From Prevotella sp. UBA3288 (lineage in GTDB: Bacteria > Bacteroidota > Bacteroidia > Bacteroidales > Bacteroidaceae): a DNA stretch of 38,853 nucleotides. The position numbers were made by a program, and so were the translations under genes. The notes under the pieces are model-generated. The model was not told the DNA's origin. It made no database searches and saw nothing but the letters and a program-made list of their open reading frames with translations. This document shows, one piece after another, positions 34,553-38,853 of the stretch. Where the stretch lies: contig DETM01000005.1 of NCBI GenBank assembly GCA_002361655.1, forward strand, positions 20,486 through 59,338, read 5' to 3'. Each line of letters starts with the position of its first letter. The first letter of the stretch is position 1.

Positions 34553-35854
34553 ATGATAAAAAGAACCATCGCTACACTGGCGCTCAGTGCCTCGGTACTT
34601 GTACTGGCAGCACAGACGAAGACGGCCCGCGAAGAGATCAGGGACAACCCCTTCCTGGCCGGTTCCAACTATGTGGACTACGACCGCCAACTGCCTGCCG
34701 ACCTGCACTACACCAAGGCCCCGAAGGGCTATGTGCCGTTCTACTTCTCCCACTACGGCCGCCACGGCTCGCGCTGGCTCATCGGCAAGAACGACTACGT
34801 CAGCGTGCTGCGGCCGCTGCGCAAGGCCCGCCAGCAGGGCAAACTGACCCGCGAGGCTCAGGCTATGCTGCGAGAACTGGAGGTATTCCACAAGACCACC
34901 GACAAGCGGCTGGGCGACCTGACCACCGTGGGCGAGCGGCAGCACCACGGCATCGGGCGCCGCATCGCCGCCAACTTCCCCGAGATATTCCGTACGAAGG
35001 GCGTGGCCATCGATGCCCGCTCCACCATTGTCGAGCGGTGCATCCTGTCGATGATGGCCGAGTGTGAGGAACTGATGGCCGCCAACCCCACGGCCCGCAT
35101 CCACAACGACGTGAGCAAGTCGCTGCAGTACTACCTCAACCAAGAACGCGACAGCGTGATAGAGGCCCTCGCCGACAACACCCGTGGGCTGCGCCGCGAC
35201 TTCGCCGAGCGTCACACCCACCCCGAGCGACTCATGCAGGTGCTGTTCAACGACCGGCAGTGGGCGGCCGACAGCGTGCGGCAGGGAGCCCTGATGCGCG
35301 ACCTCTTCAAGGTGGCTGTCAACATGCAGAGCCACGACGGCGCACCCGACCTGATGTCCCTCTTCACCAACGACGAACTCTACGACCAGTGGCGCATAGC
35401 CAACCAGAACTGGTACCTCACCTACGGCCCCGCCCCGCAGTCGGGCGGACTGATGCCCTTCAGCCAGTACAACCTGCTGAGGAACATCATCCAGACCGCC
35501 GACACCTGCGTAGCCCTCGGCAAGCCGCAGGCCACCATGCGCTTCGGCCACGAGGTGTGCGTCATGCCGCTGGCCTGCCTGATGGAACTCGACTCCTGCG
35601 GCGTCAGCGTCGACGACCTGGAGACGCTCGACCTGCACTGGCGGAACTACAAGATATTCCCCATGGGCTGCAACATACAACTCATCTTCTACAAACCGAA
35701 AAAGGGCAGCGGACCCGTGCTGGTGAAAGCCCTGCTCAACGAACGTGAGGCCACTCTGCCCGCCGGCCAGACCGACACACCTTATTATTATCGCTGGGAC
35801 GACCTGCGCAACTATTGGAACAACAAACTCAACAAATACAAACAACAGCAATGA
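34553..35854 (+). CDS. Exported histidine-type phosphatase (branch 2)
   Basis: 433 residues, signal peptide MIKRTIATLALSASVLVLAAQ. The histidine acid phosphatase active site is FYFSHYGRHGSRW (His-x-Gly-type nucleophile loop, YGRHGSR), with a second conserved Arg in the FRTKGVAIDARSTIVERC stretch and a C-terminal FGHEVCVMPL that supplies the His-Glu general-acid pair. Related Bacteroidota enzymes include periplasmic inositol-polyphosphate (MINPP-like) and glucose-1-phosphate phosphatases; the substrate is not decided by sequence alone. It overlaps the next phosphatase by 4 bases (ATGA), so the two are co-translated and likely both supply phosphate outside the cytoplasm. Confidence 0.9.
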   Translation: MIKRTIATLALSASVLVLAAQTKTAREEIRDNPFLAGSNYVDYDRQLPADLHYTKAPKGYVPFYFSHYGRHGSRWLIGKNDYVSVLRPLRKARQQGKLTREAQAMLRELEVFHKTTDKRLGDLTTVGERQHHGIGRRIAANFPEIFRTKGVAIDARSTIVERCILSMMAECEELMAANPTARIHNDVSKSLQYYLNQERDSVIEALADNTRGLRRDFAERHTHPERLMQVLFNDRQWAADSVRQGALMRDLFKVAVNMQSHDGAPDLMSLFTNDELYDQWRIANQNWYLTYGPAPQSGGLMPFSQYNLLRNIIQTADTCVALGKPQATMRFGHEVCVMPLACLMELDSCGVSVDDLETLDLHWRNYKIFPMGCNIQLIFYKPKKGSGPVLVKALLNEREATLPAGQTDTPYYYRWDDLRNYWNNKLNKYKQQQ

Positions 35855-37359
35855 AAAGAACACTATTTCTCATCACCCTCTGCTGCCTCTGCCTCACAGC
35901 CATGGCACAGACGCAGTTCGGCGAACGCCCTAAACTGGTGGTCGGCATCGTGGTCGACCAGATGCGCTGGGACTACCTCGACCGCTATCGCAGCCGGTTC
36001 ACGGCCGACGGCTTCAACCGCCTCGTCGACGAAGGATACACGTGCAACAACTGTCTGATCAACTACCTGCCCACGGTGACCGCCATCGGCCACACCTCGG
36101 CCTATACCGGCTCTACCCCAGCCTACCACGGCATCTGCGGCAACACCGTCTACATTAACGACAAGCGCACCGTGAGTTGCCAGGACGACTCCGTACGGGC
36201 CGTCGGCAGCGACACCAAGTCGGGCAACCGCTCGCCGCGCAACCTGCTGGCCACTACCATCGGCGACCAACTGCGCCTGCACACCGACTTCCGCTCGAAG
36301 GTCGTCGGCGTCAGTTACAAGGACCGTGCCGCCATCTTCCCCGCCGGCCACAGCGCCAACGCTGCCTACTGGCTCGACACGAAGAGCCTGCGCTTCATCA
36401 CCAGCACCTACTATATGGACCGGCTGCCCGACTATGTGGAACAGGTGAACAACGCCATGAAGAAGAACAAGGAGGTGCAGAAAGCCGGCAAGGACATCGG
36501 CTACACACCTCTCTGCGGCACCGTGATCACCGACATGGCCATCGCCGCCCTCAAGGGTGAGCACCTCGGACAGGGCGAGGCCACCGACATGCTCTGCGTG
36601 AGTTACTCCCAGACCGACGTCATCGGCCACGAATGGGGCACCCGCGGCCAGCATACCGACGAGGCCTACCTCACCCTCGACCGCGACCTGGGCCGTCTGC
36701 TCCGGGCTCTCGACGAGCAGGTGGGACACGGCAACTACCTGCTGTTTCTCACCGCCGACCACGGCGCCACCCACAACTGGCGCTTCATGCAGGAGCACCG
36801 CTTGCCCGGCGGTCCGCAGATGAACGACGATGTCGTCAAGGCCGTCAACGATGCAGTGAGTAAACAACTGGGAGCCACCAAGCCCGTGGTCAACGACATC
36901 ATGGACTATCGCGTGTTTCTCAACCACCACGCCATCCACGAGCAGGGCCTCTCACTCAGAGAGGTGAAGCAAGTCGCCGTCGACTGTCTGCGCCACATGC
37001 CAGAGGTTGTCAACGCCGTCGACTTCGAGCAGGCCCGACTCTCGGCCCTGCCCCCGCTGCTTCTCGAGCGAGTGCTCAACGGCTACTATCCCGGTCGCTC
37101 GGGCGATGTCATCTTCATCCTCAAGCCCCACCACTACTCCTGGTGGAGCGACAACTCGCCGACACACACCACCCACGGCGAGTGGAACCCCTACGATGCC
37201 CACATCCCCCTGCTGTTCTACGGTTGGAAAGTCAGCCACGGTGCCACCAGCCGCGAGGTCCACATCACCGACATCGCCCCCACCGTCTGCCAACTGCTGC
37301 ACATCCAGCAGCCCAGTGCATGCATCGGCGAGCCTATCACCGAGGTCATCGAACGCTGA
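35851..37359 (+). CDS. PafA-like alkaline phosphatase superfamily protein, exported
   Basis: 502 residues from the ATG at 35851. Signal peptide MKRTLFLITLCCLCLTAMAQ. Alkaline phosphatase superfamily metal sites: VGIVVDQMRWDYL (first Asp), PTVTAIGHTSAYTGSTPAYHGI with the threonine nucleophile used by PafA-type phosphomonoesterases, SQTDVIGHEWGTRG (Asp and His), TADHGATHN, and HTTHGEWNPYDAHIPLLFYG. Works in the periplasm with two zinc ions on phosphate monoesters. Co-translated with the histidine-type phosphatase. No Pho-box consensus could be judged. A 21-bp tandem copy of its end, again with TGA, follows the stop. Confidence 0.93.
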   Translation: MKRTLFLITLCCLCLTAMAQTQFGERPKLVVGIVVDQMRWDYLDRYRSRFTADGFNRLVDEGYTCNNCLINYLPTVTAIGHTSAYTGSTPAYHGICGNTVYINDKRTVSCQDDSVRAVGSDTKSGNRSPRNLLATTIGDQLRLHTDFRSKVVGVSYKDRAAIFPAGHSANAAYWLDTKSLRFITSTYYMDRLPDYVEQVNNAMKKNKEVQKAGKDIGYTPLCGTVITDMAIAALKGEHLGQGEATDMLCVSYSQTDVIGHEWGTRGQHTDEAYLTLDRDLGRLLRALDEQVGHGNYLLFLTADHGATHNWRFMQEHRLPGGPQMNDDVVKAVNDAVSKQLGATKPVVNDIMDYRVFLNHHAIHEQGLSLREVKQVAVDCLRHMPEVVNAVDFEQARLSALPPLLLERVLNGYYPGRSGDVIFILKPHHYSWWSDNSPTHTTHGEWNPYDAHIPLLFYGWKVSHGATSREVHITDIAPTVCQLLHIQQPSACIGEPITEVIER

Positions 37360-37383
37360 TTCTTGGTCAGCCAACATTGACTT
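37342..37383 (+). repeat. Degenerate 21-bp tandem copy spanning the PafA-like gene stop
   Basis: 37342-37362 (last codons plus TGA) compared with 37363-37383: 13 of 21 bases agree, including GGTCA and the in-register TGA. Weaker than the copies at glyA, DPP4, the permease and the synthetase. Confidence 0.4.
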
Positions 37384-37422
37384 GTTTCCAAAAATCGTGG
37401 CAAGTTATTTATTTATCATTTC

Positions 37423-37917
37423 TTAAGGTCGGCGGCCATCCTTACGGGCTGCCGACAATTCTTCTACGGCCCGGTCTATCTCTTGCTGCAGACGAATGAC
37501 ATCCTCGTCGATCAGCAATGCTGAATCGTTGCCGTCGGCCGACCGCACCTCCATCTGACGCCGTTCCTTGCGGTAGACGTCTATCTCCTCGTCGCTGACG
37601 CCCATCATCTGCTGGCACTGCGAAAACAGATGGCGCATGTTCTTTAGCATCTCGGCACTGATCAATGCGTCGAAGGAGTAGTTGAACGCGAGCGTTTCCA
37701 TCAGCCCGTTGAAAGGATAGTCGCGAGTGATCCGACCGGCTATCGAGTCGCAGACAAGGGTCTTGTAATCGCGGCGTGCCTTATAGAAACCGGCCACATT
37801 CTCGGTGAAGAGCACGTTGCCCACGGTATTGATGGTCTCGATGCTCGACGAGAAGATGTGCTCGGTGGTCTCTGTATAGTCGGCCGTCGGGACATTGTGA
37901 GCCAGTTGGAAACGCAA
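37423..37917 (-). pseudogene. Hypothetical gene truncated at its 5' end
   Basis: A minus-strand frame reads LRFQLAHNVPTADYTETTEH onward to EELSAARKDGRRP and stops at 37423. The only start near its upper end is TTG at 37917; the frame continues upstream without an ATG into the inverted-repeat element, and no promoter is seen. The protein part is charged and probably helical (LIDEDVIRLQQEIDRAVEEL near the end). I do not recognise the family. Most likely the C-terminal part of a larger gene cut off where the repeat element begins (about 37925). It could be a short real gene with a TTG start, but that is less likely. Confidence 0.5.
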
Positions 37918-37929
37918 CTGAGAAATTTT

Positions 37930-38350
37930 GCTAAAAAAGTCGGAAAACCTACACCTTTTGTTCTAACACTCTGTGTGTAAGGTGTTTAGAGGGTGTATGT
38001 TGGTCGAAAAAACGAGGGCAAACATACACCTTTTGAATTTTCTTGTACATGTTTGACAAAATCTAGGAGTGCTTCTAATTTTGTTTCACTACCGTTTCTA
38101 AAATTGAAACAAACAGTTTCCGTAGTAGAAACAGTTAGTTTCCATAGGAGAAACAAATAGTTTCTATTTGATATGTCATTGTGAAACTGCCTCATAATCA
38201 GATAGATAAGCGCTTTTAATGTATAAAAACCTTGTAAAGAACACCCAAAAGGTGTATGTTTCCCCTCCGAAAAACACCAAACATACACCCTCTAAATGTC
38301 TTATACACAGAGCGTTAGAACAAAAGGTGTAGGTTTTTGCGAAAATTAGC
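37930..38350. mobile_element. About 420-bp inverted-repeat element (MITE-like) with internal palindrome array
   Basis: The left arm (about 37930-38049) reappears in reverse complement as the right arm (about 38231-38350): shared blocks include ACCTACACCTTTTGTTCTAA, CTCTGTGT, TTTAGAGGGTGTATGTT and AAACATACACCTTTTG. Each arm also folds on itself (GGTGTATGTT with AACATACACC). The outer ends share GCTAA. No transposase is encoded. A minus-strand frame of 100 codons crosses it but is judged spurious because the core repeats every 22 bases, which is not a multiple of three. Target-site duplications were not established. The element abuts the cut 5' end of the gene at 37423-37917. Confidence 0.75.
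38083..38187. repeat. Array of GTTTC-N7-GAAAC palindromes every 22 bases
   Basis: Complete 17-base palindromes start at 38094, 38116 and 38138, exactly 22 apart. A half-site GTTTC lies 11 bases before the first (38083). A fourth begins on schedule at 38160 but its GAAAC is displaced to 38183-38187. The regular two-turn spacing would place all sites on one face of the helix, as for a cooperative dimeric DNA-binding protein. Confidence 0.8.
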
Positions 38351-38382
38351 ACAAAAATAAAATCGTGCAACATCGTGTCCGA

Positions 38383-38478
38383 CATCTTTGTACATAAAAT
38401 GTCATCCTCTATATGTTCTACCTCTCGCAGAAAGACCTGCCCCTGGCAGTGCAACATCCGGAGATTCCCCTGGACTAG
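38383..38478 (+). other. Possible micro-gene or gene remnant right of the element
   Basis: A promoter-like CATCTTTG (38383-38390, one base off consensus) is followed by ATG at 38413 and 21 codons (MFYLSQKDLPLAVQHPEIPL D) ending in TAG 38476-38478. In another frame the sequence continues as SDDNLLFHPLATDRPLP. Codon use looks protein-like, so a frameshifted remnant is plausible. No family recognised. Confidence 0.25.
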
Positions 38479-38550
38479 TGGTGATGTCGGACGACAATCT
38501 GCTGTTTCATCCGCTGGCGACAGACCGGCCGCTACCGGTTTTGCATAATA

Positions 38551-38584
38551 AACCCCGAAAGTTTTTTGTCTAACTTTCGGGGTT
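38551..38584. terminator. Hairpin terminator
   Basis: A perfect 11-bp stem AACCCCGAAAG (38551-38561) with 38574-38584 and a 12-base T-rich loop. Lies at the end of the leftward remnant at 38584 and right of the small plus-strand frame. Confidence 0.6.
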
Positions 38585-38748
38585 CACTTCAAGTAGGTCT
38601 GGTCAAAGTTCGGGTAGTTGTCGGGCGTGTAGATGAGTACCTGTCGTTCGTGGATGAAATATTCCGACTTCATCGTAAGTTCCTTCACGCTTTCGAGTGG
38701 AACCTGTGCCTGTCCTGCCATTGCGGCGAAGACGAGCAGGATGGTGAT
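38584..38748 (-). pseudogene. N-terminal remnant of a secreted esterase-like protein
   Basis: The minus-strand frame reads ITILLVFAAMAGQAQVPL (the end of a signal peptide), then ESVKELTMKSEYFIHERQVL, then IYTPDNYPNFDQTYLK and TGA. The HERQVLIYTPDNYP phrase is the typical start of the mature part of Bacteroidota alpha/beta-hydrolase esterases (...xERxVLVYTPxxY). Only about 55 residues remain, the first codon is missing and the catalytic part is absent. It is joined out of frame to a Crp/Fnr fragment at about 38748-38750. Confidence 0.55.
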
Positions 38749-38749
38749 C

Positions 38750-38853
38750 GAACCACCATGCGGGGTCGCCCTCGCGCTCCAGTTGTTCGCCCTTGCGGTA
38801 CTCCACCATCTTGCCCTCGCGCTCGCAGAACTCGCGCAGCGCCTTGATGTCAA
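38750..38853 (-). pseudogene. Crp/Fnr-family fragment running off the window
   Basis: The minus-strand frame from the window edge reads DIKALREFCEREGKMVEY, then RKGEQLEREGDPAWWF. This is the first strand and turn of a cyclic-nucleotide-binding-like domain (FCExxGxxxxYxKGExxExEGxPxxWF) as in Bacteroidota Crp/Fnr regulators. It breaks after WF at 38750 and continues into esterase sequence in another frame. The 5' part lies beyond the window. Different from the intact regulator at 17043-17648. Confidence 0.55.

Noticed and set aside
34541..36939. Long antisense frames opposite the two phosphatase genes
   Set aside because: Same reason: shadow frames of well-supported genes, with no recognisable domain.
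38093..38158. A short CRISPR array
   Set aside because: Only about 10 bases per 22-base unit are conserved, there are no spacers of normal length, and no cas gene is nearby.
37986..38288. A 100-codon minus-strand frame across the inverted-repeat element
   Set aside because: It reads through both arms and a core that repeats every 22 bases, so the open frame reflects the repeat and low GC. No promoter or family.

Overview
The window looks like a chromosomal stretch of a Bacteroidota bacterium, most likely Prevotella or a close relative. The evidence is the repeated Bacteroidota promoter form (TAnnTTTG at -7, a TTTG or TTG about 19-20 bases upstream, almost no Shine-Dalgarno sequences), the DUF4494 and GldB-like families, a class 1B PyrD-PyrK pair, a DPP4-type peptidase and a secreted pectate lyase with a probable type IX secretion C-terminal domain. 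Coding regions are fairly GC-rich and the spacers are AT-rich.

Layout. 1-6.0 kb: the 3' part of glyA, then a leftward pair made of dipeptidyl peptidase IV followed by a GH105-DUF4861 pectin-side-chain enzyme. 6.0-8.2 kb: a divergent pair, a GldB-like lipoprotein (left) and a stand-alone secreted DUF4861 protein (right). 8.2-10.7 kb: a leftward operon of a membrane pseudokinase-like protein, DUF4494 and the PLP protein YggS. 10.9-13.5 kb: an aminotransferase and a LolC/FtsX-type permease. 13.6-16.9 kb: two tandem paralogous long-chain acyl-CoA synthetases. 17.0-19.5 kb: a Crp/Fnr regulator and lepA (left). 19.8-25.4 kb: a small lipoprotein, then the leftward pyrK-pyrD-pectate lyase run. 25.5-30.0 kb: a BlaI/MecI remnant, a secreted DNA/RNA nuclease, nif3, a coiled-coil zinc-ribbon protein, and a divergent HsdR-N-domain protein and holA. 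30.0-30.8 kb: an AT-rich gene-free stretch, then an XRE regulator. 31.5-33.8 kb: cobU-cobT-cobS, for the late nucleotide-loop steps of cobalamin synthesis. 33.9-37.4 kb: a kinase-gene remnant, a PaaI-type thioesterase, and a two-gene phosphatase operon (histidine-type and PafA-like). 37.4-38.85 kb: a patch of broken genes around an inverted-repeat element.

Functionally, the GH105 enzyme, the DUF4861 proteins and the pectate lyase point to pectin use. DPP4 points to peptide use. The two phosphatases and the nuclease point to scavenging of phosphate or nucleotides outside the cytoplasm. The rest is housekeeping.

The most unusual signals are structural. First, several genes (glyA, DPP4, the permease, the second acyl-CoA synthetase, and more weakly nif3, holA and the PafA-like gene) carry a degenerate tandem copy of their own last codons and stop codon directly after the stop. 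Second, heptad repeats of one family (RRTGAAG) occur at the cobU/cobT junction, inside cobT and inside pyrK. Third, an approximately 420-bp element near the right end has arms of about 118 bp in inverted orientation and a core of GTTTC-N7-GAAAC palindromes repeating every 22 bp. No defence island, CRISPR array, tRNA or rRNA was recognised.
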